Origin: Treponema sp.
Lineage (GTDB): Bacteria; Spirochaetota; Spirochaetia; Treponematales; Treponemataceae
Assembly (NCBI GenBank): GCA_016290335.1
Contig: JAEETM010000115.1
Coordinates: forward strand, 1 to 8,969
Length of the DNA: 8,969 bases
Direction of reading: 5' to 3'
The translations under genes and the position numbers were made by a program. Each line of letters begins with the position of its first letter. The first letter of the stretch is position 1. This document shows, in pieces, positions 1-6,444 of the stretch. Below the pieces are notes generated by a model. It had not been told where the DNA came from. It saw only the letters and a list, made by a program, of their open reading frames with translations, and did not search any database.

Positions 1-6
1 CTTTTT

Positions 7-2112
7 TTATAAGCTCAGCATGCTTTCCAGCTGTTTTTCAATCGGGAGCTTTGTTGCTTCACCAGTTGCAAGATCAATACTTACCATCATATAACCGCCG
101 TTTGTTTTTACAGCATTGTAAACAAGCTTTTCATCATCCAGACTGAACGAATAAATTGTTCCAATAGAAGCCTTGTTGCTGTCTTTTTCAAGAAGGTCTT
201 TTGTCACGCTGCCGGAGTGGTAATAAATTGTTTTCTGGTCCTTACTGATTGCAGCAAAACCGTTTATGTTTGTTGCAAAAGGTTTTTTATACCAAGGGTC
301 AGTTTTATCTCGCGTAATTCCTGTGTAAGAATGGTAGAATTGGTAATCATTCAAATCACCTGGAGAGGTAAGGGTAAAGTTTCCTTTGCTGTCTGTAAGA
401 TTAAAGATTGATGCATGTGTATAAACATCAGTGTTGTTTGTTGAATCAGGATTCCAAACATCATAATGTATCCAAATACCTTCATCATTAAACAGGATAA
501 TTCCTTTATCACTGCCGGCATAATCACTTTTTAAATATTTTTCATGGTCGGAACTGGCAACAGTAAATGCAGATTCAGTTGTTCCTTTTTTGAATAAAAC
601 TAATTCAAATGGAAATCGGTTTTGGGCATAACCTAGTTTATAAACTTCTCCAGCACCTCTGCCGGCATCCTTAATCCAATAATCCTTTATAAACTCAACA
701 AATGTCCAATAAAGATTTGATTCCGAACCATCCCAATTAGCAGTTTTTGTTTCACAAAGATATTTAAGTGCTTCTTCATTTTTTAAAGGTTCTTTATTTA
801 CATCTTCTTTATAGAGCATTGAATAATCCTTTTTCGCTGCTTTACCTTCCCAGTCGATAATTTCGAGTTCAGTTTTATCTTTGAACCAGCTTAGATTGAA
901 CTCAATTTCATCATTGCAATAACAAAGACTCTTCATGTAGGCAAGAAGACCTGTATAATCTTTTGGCGAATCGTTATCGAGGATAGCTTTTTTATTTCCT
1001 TCAGAATCCAGTCCAAAAACAAATCTTGCGAATTGCTCAAATAAATAAGAATCCCATGGACTGTAATAACGCTGGACATCCTTTTCATAATATGAAGCAC
1101 CATTATCTTTTGGTTCTACTGCATATAAACCTGATTTTAATCCACCATTATCAAACTCATTAACAAACCAATAGGCAATGTTAGAAGTAGGACTTATTCC
1201 AACAACAGACACTACAACTTGAAGGAATTCCTGGTTTTCGGAGCTCTTTCTTTTTAAATTGCTAGATTCAAACAAGGGCACAGTTTTTGAACCATTAACA
1301 TCCATTGCATAAACGTTATTGTATGTATTATCTACATTAGTTGTCATAAAAATCCAGGAGCCGTCTTTTCGTACAGTAAAGGATGTAATATCAAATAGAT
1401 TTGGAATGTCTGGTGTATACTTTGTAATTTTATCGTTTAAAGGATTATAGCGATAAATTATAAACTTGTTTTCATTGTAGTCTTTTGCAAGAATAAAAAT
1501 GTTTCCGTTCATGTCAAACTGGATATAATTATCTCCACCATTTTCTTTTAACCAGGTTGCTGCACGTTTGTTTACATTACCTTTATCATTAAAAATATCA
1601 ACATTTGTTCCATCTGGTTTTACGTAAATGATTTGACCAACATTTGGAGCTTTTGTACCATCGGTGTATTCCCATGAGTCAATTTTATCATTAAAAACTA
1701 TATAAATACCTTTTGCTTCTTCTTCAACCTTTGGGTACGGACATTTATAAACTTCAAGCACCGGTTGTGTTTCGCACGAAGCTGCCAGCTGGTATTTTTC
1801 CTTAGGGATTTCAATTACTTTTTCTTCTTTCAGTTCATTTGATTCGCCTATAACAACAGAAAGTAATGTATCCTCATTGTTTATTTTACCGGAATTAGTT
1901 TTTTTAGTTTTGTTTGATTCCAGGGTACCAGCTGCAAATTGTGTAGCAAGATATTTTGTGTTTTCTGTGATATTGAACTTAATCAAATCTGTGCTTTTTG
2001 CATTGTTAGCCACAGGTTCATTTTTATTTGCATTTTGTTGACATCCTGCAAATCCAAAAACAATAAGACTGGTAACTGCAATTGCAGTAACTTTTAAGTT
2101 TGTTAGTTTCAT
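7..2112 (-). CDS. Large lipoprotein homologous to the neighbouring kinase's sensor domain
   Basis: A 701-residue exported lipoprotein of unknown function. Residues 1-24 form a lipoprotein signal: MKLTNLK, a hydrophobic core, then F-A-G-Cys24. Cys24 is the predicted lipidation site, and an F at -3 fits the relaxed spirochaete lipobox. The start is supported by AAGGAG five bases upstream (2118-2123). The mature part has many short beta-type repeats, such as 'G.I.I..' and 'KLVYN', as in beta-propeller or WD-like proteins. By eye it aligns along its length with the ectodomain of the kinase encoded at 2882-5275. Shared anchors, lipoprotein versus kinase, are D-Y-x-G at 385 and 272, A-L-K-Y at 448 and 306, and D-(E/D)-G-I-W ending at 547 and 371. 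The lipoprotein is longer between these anchors. It follows the response regulator gene after 112 bases that hold its own promoter and a palindrome. It is probably surface or periplasmic and controlled by the adjacent two-component system. The fold and role are inferred, not shown. Confidence 0.85.
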   Translation of the reverse strand: MKLTNLKVTAIAVTSLIVFGFAGCQQNANKNEPVANNAKSTDLIKFNITENTKYLATQFAAGTLESNKTKKTNSGKINNEDTLLSVVIGESNELKEEKVIEIPKEKYQLAASCETQPVLEVYKCPYPKVEEEAKGIYIVFNDKIDSWEYTDGTKAPNVGQIIYVKPDGTNVDIFNDKGNVNKRAATWLKENGGDNYIQFDMNGNIFILAKDYNENKFIIYRYNPLNDKITKYTPDIPNLFDITSFTVRKDGSWIFMTTNVDNTYNNVYAMDVNGSKTVPLFESSNLKRKSSENQEFLQVVVSVVGISPTSNIAYWFVNEFDNGGLKSGLYAVEPKDNGASYYEKDVQRYYSPWDSYLFEQFARFVFGLDSEGNKKAILDNDSPKDYTGLLAYMKSLCYCNDEIEFNLSWFKDKTELEIIDWEGKAAKKDYSMLYKEDVNKEPLKNEEALKYLCETKTANWDGSESNLYWTFVEFIKDYWIKDAGRGAGEVYKLGYAQNRFPFELVLFKKGTTESAFTVASSDHEKYLKSDYAGSDKGIILFNDEGIWIHYDVWNPDSTNNTDVYTHASIFNLTDSKGNFTLTSPGDLNDYQFYHSYTGITRDKTDPWYKKPFATNINGFAAISKDQKTIYYHSGSVTKDLLEKDSNKASIGTIYSFSLDDEKLVYNAVKTNGGYMMVSIDLATGEATKLPIEKQLESMLSL

Positions 2113-2117
2113 GTAAA

Positions 2118-2123
2118 CTCCTT
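2118..2123 (-). promoter_or_regulatory. Ribosome binding site of the lipoprotein gene
   Basis: On the minus strand this reads AAGGAG, five bases before the ATG at 2112. It is the strongest Shine-Dalgarno in the signalling block. The kinase ATG at 5275 has only a weak A/G-rich stretch. This suggests the lipoprotein is made at a higher level than the kinase. Confidence 0.75.
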
Positions 2124-2151
2124 GGTAAATCTTTTTAAGAATCTACATAAA

Positions 2152-2157
2152 ATTATA
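2152..2157 (-). promoter_or_regulatory. -10 box of the lipoprotein promoter
   Basis: The minus strand reads TATAAT, a perfect sigma-70 -10 box, 40 bases upstream of the lipoprotein ATG. No good -35 box lies 16-18 bases upstream; the best is CCAACA, which matches TTGACA at three positions. A palindrome occupies 2178-2195, with its near edge 20 bases from the -10 box. A perfect -10 with a poor -35 next to an operator-like palindrome is the usual look of an activator-dependent promoter. The predicted transcription start is about 2145. Confidence 0.55.
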
Positions 2158-2177
2158 AGTCCGTTTTGAAAAACCTG

Positions 2178-2204
2178 TTGGGAGAAAACTCCCAATTTTG
2201 TAAA
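2178..2204. promoter_or_regulatory. Palindromic operator candidate, copy 1 (lipoprotein promoter)
   Basis: The perfect inverted repeat TTGGGAG-AAAA-CTCCCAA spans 2178-2195 and is followed by TTTTGTAAA to 2204. The palindrome matches 16 of 18 bases with copy 2 at 5336-5353 on the same strand. The TTTTGTAAA flank recurs at copy 2 on the other side. Its centre is about 41.5 bases upstream of the start predicted from the TATAAT box. It is the likely binding site of the adjacent LuxR-type regulator, although that partner is an inference. A terminator for the regulator gene is the alternative: it could fold as a 7-bp stem, but no U-run follows directly, and copy 2 has no gene ending before it. Confidence 0.55.
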
Positions 2205-2224
2205 GTTTCTGAAACGCTGTTTTG

Positions 2225-2869
2225 CTACCTGTATTTTTCAATCAGTTGTTCGCGGTTTTTGCAGCCGGCAAGCTTTATAAGATAGCTTATGTAATTTTCT
2301 ACAGTGTGAAGCGAAATAAAAAGCTGGTCGCAAATCTGTTTGTTTGATTTACCCTGTAGTACAAGCTCAAAAACAATTTTTTCCTGTTTCTTCAATACTG
2401 GCAGAATAGATTCCAGTTCCTTCTGAATAGATTCAGATTTTTTCTCATAATAAGTACCACCATCACGTACAATGTTCAGGCATCGCACAAGCTCTTCATC
2501 ACTTGCAACCTTAGAAATATATCCCTGCACACCTAAATCTTTAGCCTGCAGAACAAATCCCCAGGTATCGAACATTGAATACATCACAATCTTAATCTGC
2601 GGACATTTACTCTTTAGTTCCTGAACAAGAACAAACCCCGATTCTTCATTTGCAAGCTGGATATCAACAATAATCATATCGGGTATTATATTCGCAGGGT
2701 CTTCAATTCCGGCAGCCTTTTTAAGCAACCGTTTTTGCAGCTCTGCCAGACATTCCGTACCGTCCGCAAAAGTTCCTGTTACAACATAATCGGTATTTGT
2801 TTCAAGGTAATTTTTCAATCCGTTTTTGAGCATCGAATGGTCATCTACAATAAATAAAGTGTTTTTCAT
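2225..2869 (-). CDS. NarL/LuxR-family response regulator
   Basis: A 214-residue DNA-binding response regulator and the presumed partner of the kinase just upstream. The receiver domain covers residues 3 to about 125. It shows the acidic pair Asp9-Asp10, the phosphoacceptor Asp69 in IIVDIQ, Ser98 and the conserved Lys120. Asp69 lies roughly a dozen residues later than usual because of a longer stretch (about 45-63) between helix 2 and strand 3. The C-terminal LuxR-type helix-turn-helix covers about 155-213, with the family pattern G-K-S-N-K-Q-I then L-F-I-S-L-H-T-V-E-N-Y. The gene starts 12 bases after the kinase stop, with AGGA five bases before the ATG, so the two are cotranscribed. Phosphorylation should promote dimer binding to palindromic DNA. 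The repeated palindromes at 2178 and 5336 are the obvious candidates. The family call is secure; the targets are inferred. Confidence 0.95.
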   Translation of the reverse strand: MKNTLFIVDDHSMLKNGLKNYLETNTDYVVTGTFADGTECLAELQKRLLKKAAGIEDPANIIPDMIIVDIQLANEESGFVLVQELKSKCPQIKIVMYSMFDTWGFVLQAKDLGVQGYISKVASDEELVRCLNIVRDGGTYYEKKSESIQKELESILPVLKKQEKIVFELVLQGKSNKQICDQLFISLHTVENYISYLIKLAGCKNREQLIEKYR

Positions 2870-2881
2870 TTTTTTCCTGCT

Positions 2882-5275
2882 CTAATAAGGTATCCGCAAC
2901 TGAACACTCAATCCTTCATCCGGCACACTAAAGAACTCAATCTCACCACCGGCCGCTGCAATTCTATCGCGCATGTTGCGGATACCAAAGTTCATTTTAC
3001 TCTTTCCAAGCTTACTCACTTCGCAGCCAATTCCGTCATCAATTATAAAAATCACAAGGGTTTTAGTATCTTCACCTTCGCTCTGAATAACAACCTGCAC
3101 GTTAGTGGCATACGAATGTTTTTCAATGTTAGCCAGGGCTTCCTGAATAACCCGCACAATATTCGTAGATTTTTCAGTATCCATTTTTGGCGGAACAAAA
3201 TCTTTTTGAATCTGAATGTGGCACGGAATCTTAGTACGGGCAATAAACTGCTGACAGAGAGTATCGATTATAGAAATAAGCTCTGTGTTTTCAGTTTGAA
3301 CAGAAAGCTCCGCCGGCCTGAAGTTGTAACAGATGTTTCGAAGCAGGCTGATGACGTTTGTCATTTCTTCTATAACGCGCTGCTTTTTTGTTTCGCTTTC
3401 AGGCACCACGTTCAGCATCTCTGTATCAAGTCTGATGGCACGGATGTTCTGCACAACTGAATCATGAATGTCGCGGCTGAGCTTAGACCGTTCATCTTCC
3501 TGAATCTTGAAAATAAATTTTTTATCTTTTTTTGAAAGATGCTGATTAAACTTTTTCGAAAGAATGATGAAGATAATTGCAAGTTCAACAATGCATAAAA
3601 AAATCACCACAAAAAAGATTATGATAAAAAGCTGATTTTTATTTTGCGATGATTCTGTCGGTGGAACGGAATCTGATGTAACGTTAGGTTTATCTAACAC
3701 AACTAAATCTAAGTTGCTTGATTCTGTTTGAGGACTTAAATTATCAGTCTGTACATCCAATTCATCATTCATTTTCAATTCTGTTTCTGTTTGTGTGACA
3801 GAATCTTCAGCACTGTTAGAAATAACTAACTCCACTAACTCTTGCTGCCCCACTTTTTCTTCAACAAACTTTTTCGCTTTTGCAACAGCATCAACCAGGC
3901 TTTTGCATTCAATGTTTTCAGAATCTGCATATAAAAAATATTTGTCATCTTCGTAGTTTTTGTAAATAAGCTTACCGGAATTAATTTTGATTGTAGCAAT
4001 CGTATCATCATCAGTAGCTTTAATTTTTTTACCCAACGGATTATATCGTGCAAGCACACTGTTTCCTTCATTGTCTTCAACAAGTACAGGATTATACCAG
4101 CCGTTTTTCCATTGTGTTTTTCCGGCTGCATCCTTATAAGTTACAGCCTCTTCCATAAAAAACCAGATTCCATCATCATTACGCGCCAGCCAGACAGGAG
4201 AAACTCTCTGTTCGTTAGGCTCAACAAACATTGCATTATTGTTTATTATGGAAAAAGCCGTATTACTGGTAATTTTGCCGTTTTCAATTTTACAGACAGA
4301 ATCTTCCAGATATTTACCGGTGAAACCAAACTTCTTTTTTTCAAGCGAATATTTTAATGCATCTACTCCAGTTAGAATATGCCCGTCATCAGCCTTAATA
4401 AAAAAATCACAATCAACCTTATCTGCAAAATAAAGAATCCAGTCTAAAAATCCTTTGTAATCCGGTTCACGCCTAGACGAACCTTGTGCAATCAAACTTT
4501 GTCCCGTCGAACCTTTTTCAATAAAAGCCTTATATGCATCAAGAATTATCCATTGCGGAAGATTAAAAGCCCTCTCATAATTGTCTGCAATAAACTTACC
4601 ATCCTTTTTGGAAAAAACATAAAGGCCAATATCATAATAAACCGGGTACCCGTTAATCATCTGCTGTTGAGGATAAGTATTGTAATACAATTTTCCACTT
4701 GCAGAACTATAAACCAGCGAACTTACATTCCAGCCTACAGGTTTCTGATTCAACAGAATTGTTTTTTGCAAAGCACCGCCAGAGCTGTTTCCGCCATTGC
4801 TGTACCCAGTTTCAACGCACACAATCTGGTTAATTTTATCAGCATAAAAAAGCTCCATAAAAATAAAACGCCCGTCGCTGCTCACATCAAAATGCTGTAT
4901 TTTACACGAATATGATTTTGCTGAATCCTGCTTTTCAACAGCAACTGTTTCTGAATCAAAAAGCGCATATTCTTTTGTCTGATGATTAAGCCGCAGAATA
5001 AAATGCTTTCCGGTGTAATTATCTGAAACACTGTAGTACGTGTTGCCAAGGCTGTCTGTCCGCCAGAAATAATTGTCTATGCTTTTTTGATTTGTGTTTT
5101 CTTTTAGGGAAAGGTTCTTGTCTTTTGGTTTGTTCTTTGCAAACAGTTCGCGCGCATCTTCATCAGTATGCGGAACAAGAATACCGGTCTGCTTTTGTTG
5201 TGATTGTGCAGCATAAAAAACCTGCGGAAAAAAAATGATGAAAAAAAAGAAAATCCAAAACCGTCTGCTTTTCAT
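2882..5275 (-). CDS. Membrane sensor histidine kinase with a giant extracytoplasmic domain
   Basis: A 797-residue sensor kinase of the NarX/DesK type (HisKA_3 plus HATPase_c). Residues 1 to about 22 are an aromatic-rich signal or first membrane segment beginning MKSRRFW. Residues 23 to about 480 form an extracytoplasmic domain with repeated beta-like motifs, homologous by eye to the lipoprotein at 7-2112. Residues about 480-548 form a Ser/Thr/Gln/Glu-rich linker. A membrane helix follows at about 549-572. The phosphoacceptor is His604 in S-R-D-I-H-D-S-V. The ATP-binding domain shows Asn716 in the N box, D-D-G-I-G at 746-750, and F-G-I-R-N-M with Gly764. All catalytic motifs are intact. It phosphorylates the regulator encoded immediately downstream. 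The ectodomain is far larger than the roughly 100-150 residues typical of NarX-like sensors. The ligand is unknown. The Shine-Dalgarno is weak. Confidence 0.93.
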   Translation of the reverse strand: MKSRRFWIFFFFIIFFPQVFYAAQSQQKQTGILVPHTDEDARELFAKNKPKDKNLSLKENTNQKSIDNYFWRTDSLGNTYYSVSDNYTGKHFILRLNHQTKEYALFDSETVAVEKQDSAKSYSCKIQHFDVSSDGRFIFMELFYADKINQIVCVETGYSNGGNSSGGALQKTILLNQKPVGWNVSSLVYSSASGKLYYNTYPQQQMINGYPVYYDIGLYVFSKKDGKFIADNYERAFNLPQWIILDAYKAFIEKGSTGQSLIAQGSSRREPDYKGFLDWILYFADKVDCDFFIKADDGHILTGVDALKYSLEKKKFGFTGKYLEDSVCKIENGKITSNTAFSIINNNAMFVEPNEQRVSPVWLARNDDGIWFFMEEAVTYKDAAGKTQWKNGWYNPVLVEDNEGNSVLARYNPLGKKIKATDDDTIATIKINSGKLIYKNYEDDKYFLYADSENIECKSLVDAVAKAKKFVEEKVGQQELVELVISNSAEDSVTQTETELKMNDELDVQTDNLSPQTESSNLDLVVLDKPNVTSDSVPPTESSQNKNQLFIIIFFVVIFLCIVELAIIFIILSKKFNQHLSKKDKKFIFKIQEDERSKLSRDIHDSVVQNIRAIRLDTEMLNVVPESETKKQRVIEEMTNVISLLRNICYNFRPAELSVQTENTELISIIDTLCQQFIARTKIPCHIQIQKDFVPPKMDTEKSTNIVRVIQEALANIEKHSYATNVQVVIQSEGEDTKTLVIFIIDDGIGCEVSKLGKSKMNFGIRNMRDRIAAAGGEIEFFSVPDEGLSVQLRIPY

Positions 5276-5304
5276 TCTTTCAGTTTACATCATTTTTTGC
5301 CTTT

Positions 5305-5332
5305 TTTGTAAGTTTCCGCAGGCTTTTTACAA
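5305..5332 (-). promoter_or_regulatory. Possible kinase-operon promoter
   Basis: On the minus strand, TTGTAA (5327-5332) and TACAAA (5305-5310) are separated by 16 bases, each matching the sigma-70 consensus at four of six positions. The palindrome at 5336-5353 lies directly upstream of the -35. The same bases form an inverted repeat (TTTTTGTAA at 5303-5311, TTACAAAAA at 5327-5335), so the element could also be read toward the arginase gene or be an operator. This is a weak prediction. Confidence 0.3.
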
Positions 5333-5353
5333 AAATTAGGAGAAAACTCCCGA
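5326..5353. promoter_or_regulatory. Palindromic operator candidate, copy 2 (upstream of the kinase operon)
   Basis: TTAGGAGAAAACTCCCGA (5336-5353) has the self-complementary core GGAG-AAAA-CTCC and is preceded by TTTACAAAAA (5326-5335). It matches copy 1 at 2178-2195 at 16 of 18 bases. Including the TTTACAAAA flank, the similarity extends over about 27 bases. It is 61 bases upstream of the kinase ATG, against 66 bases for copy 1 and its gene. The flank orientation relative to the kinase is reversed compared with copy 1, so the site may also serve the divergent arginase gene. It is probably an autoregulatory site of the two-component system. Confidence 0.5.
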
Positions 5354-5377
5354 AAAGAGGGATTAGTTTTTTAGTGT

Positions 5378-5400
5378 CTTGTTTTACAGAGTAAAACAAG
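5378..5400 (+). repeat. Perfect 10-bp inverted repeat upstream of the arginase gene
   Basis: CTTGTTTTAC (5378-5387), AGA, then GTAAAACAAG (5391-5400) form a perfect 10-bp stem with a 3-base loop. No T-run follows on either strand, so it is not a normal intrinsic terminator. It may be an operator or the first hairpin of a structured leader for the arginase gene. A second possible stem starts at the very next base (5401-5409 with 5441-5449). Confidence 0.6.
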
Positions 5401-5449
5401 AGCGAAGGCAGTATCCATGTCTAGCTACCATTTTGCAGAAGCTTTCGCT
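5401..5449 (+). repeat. Second hairpin in the arginase leader
   Basis: AGCGAAGGC (5401-5409) pairs with GCTTTCGCT (5441-5449) as a 9-bp stem with one G-U pair and a 31-base loop. The stem would bury the GAAGG sequence at 5404-5408, and the loop carries the ATG at 5417. It directly abuts the hairpin at 5378-5400, so the two could stack. This was found by reading only; no folding was run. Confidence 0.35.
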
Positions 5450-5485
5450 ATTGACCTTCATACTTTTTTTTTCTACCATTTCCTT

Positions 5486-6391
5486 ATGAACGTTCACATT
5501 TTGGAAATGCCCCTCGATTTTGGAGCAAGCAGACACGGTTCCGATATGGGACCTTCAGCTATTCGTCTGGCTGGAATTAAAGAAAAGCTGGAATCACTTG
5601 GTCATAAAACCTTTGAGCATACAGATATTTTTAAGGCAGCTTCCCAGGAATACGAGGAGCCCGGAAATCCAAAAGCAAAATACATAAAACCGATTGTTTC
5701 CGCCTGTACAAGTCTTGCCCGCCAAGTTGAAGCTATTACAGCAGCTGGAGATTTTCCACTTATTCTTGGCGGCGACCATTCCATTGCCCTTGGTTCAATA
5801 GCCGGCCTTTCTGCAACCATGAAAAAACGTGGTCAGACTCTGGGTGTTCTTTATGTAGATGCTCACGGCGATTTTAATACACCGGAAACAACTCCAAGCG
5901 GCAACATCCACGGTGAATGTCTTGCAGCTTCTGCGGGGCTTGGTCTTCCAGAGCTTACAAATCTTTATTTTGAAGGCCAGAAGGTCGACCCAAAAAACAT
6001 CTGCTTTTTAGGTTCCCGCGATCTGGACAAAGGCGAAAAACAGCTGATGAAGCAGGCCGGCGTAACAGTTTTTACAATGAGCGATATTGATTGCCTCGGT
6101 CTTCCAGCCGTAATCCGCCAGGTTCTTGCATTTTTCAAAAAGGTTGATGTTATTCACGTCAGCTTCGACATGGACGTCCTTGACCCAATGTTTGCACCCG
6201 GAACCGGTATTCCACTTCCAGGCGGCCTTACAAACCGCGAAGCCCTCCTTATTATGGAAGAAATAGCCGCCACCGAAAAAGTCTGCTCCGCCGAAATCGT
6301 AGAAGTTAACCCAATTCTTGACGTGCGCAATCAAACTGCTATTTTAGCGGTAAGCCTTGCAGCACGTTTGCTTGGGGAAAGACTCTACTAG
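5486..6391 (+). CDS. rocF: Arginase (ureohydrolase family)
   Basis: Hydrolyses L-arginine to L-ornithine and urea in the cytoplasm, using two manganese ions. With this start the protein has 301 residues, the normal family length. Metal ligands are visible: His98 in GGDHS, Asp125, His127 and Asp129 in D-A-H-G-D, and Asp228 and Asp230 in D-M-D. Arginase rather than agmatinase is indicated by [13 protein letters not shown] after the first metal motif and by V-E-V-N-P with Glu273, which binds the guanidinium group. The frame is also open from an ATG at 5417, which has GAAGG eight bases upstream. The extra 23 residues, rich in Phe, His and Tyr, match nothing in the family, while the first strand [11 protein letters not shown] begins just after the ATG at 5486. 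That ATG lacks a clear Shine-Dalgarno, so the start stays open. The gene is divergent from the kinase and convergent with the next cassette. Confidence 0.9.
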   Translation: MNVHILEMPLDFGASRHGSDMGPSAIRLAGIKEKLESLGHKTFEHTDIFKAASQEYEEPGNPKAKYIKPIVSACTSLARQVEAITAAGDFPLILGGDHSIALGSIAGLSATMKKRGQTLGVLYVDAHGDFNTPETTPSGNIHGECLAASAGLGLPELTNLYFEGQKVDPKNICFLGSRDLDKGEKQLMKQAGVTVFTMSDIDCLGLPAVIRQVLAFFKKVDVIHVSFDMDVLDPMFAPGTGIPLPGGLTNREALLIMEEIAATEKVCSAEIVEVNPILDVRNQTAILAVSLAARLLGERLY

Positions 6392-6444
6392 TTCTGCTGA
6401 CACGAAATCGAAAGTTTGTTTGTTGAGGAAGATTAAACAAAGAG

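Noticed and set aside
2178..2195. The palindrome after the response regulator gene as an intrinsic terminator
   Set aside because: No U-run follows the stem directly on the minus strand, and a near-identical copy lies upstream of the kinase, where no gene ends. An operator explains both; partial terminator activity remains possible.
3116..3460. Plus-strand ORF of 114 residues opposite the kinase catalytic region
   Set aside because: The opposite strand encodes the conserved histidine and N-box motifs, so this frame is a shadow.
4484..4915. Plus-strand ORF of 143 residues inside the kinase gene
   Set aside because: It lies antisense to a continuous, motif-bearing kinase frame, and I see no domain or ribosome binding site.
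5379..5388. TTGTTTTACA shared with 7376-7385
   Set aside because: A ten-base AT-rich match in AT-rich intergenic DNA; it is part of the hairpin at 5378-5400, but the second copy has no hairpin, so it is probably chance.
6008..6334. Minus-strand ORF of 108 residues opposite the arginase gene
   Set aside because: It is antisense to the metal-binding core of the arginase, with a composition typical of a reverse shadow.
6392..6444. A bidirectional terminator between the arginase and the small-protein gene
   Set aside because: Only a weak TTTGTTT/AAACAAA pairing without GC content was found, too poor to call.
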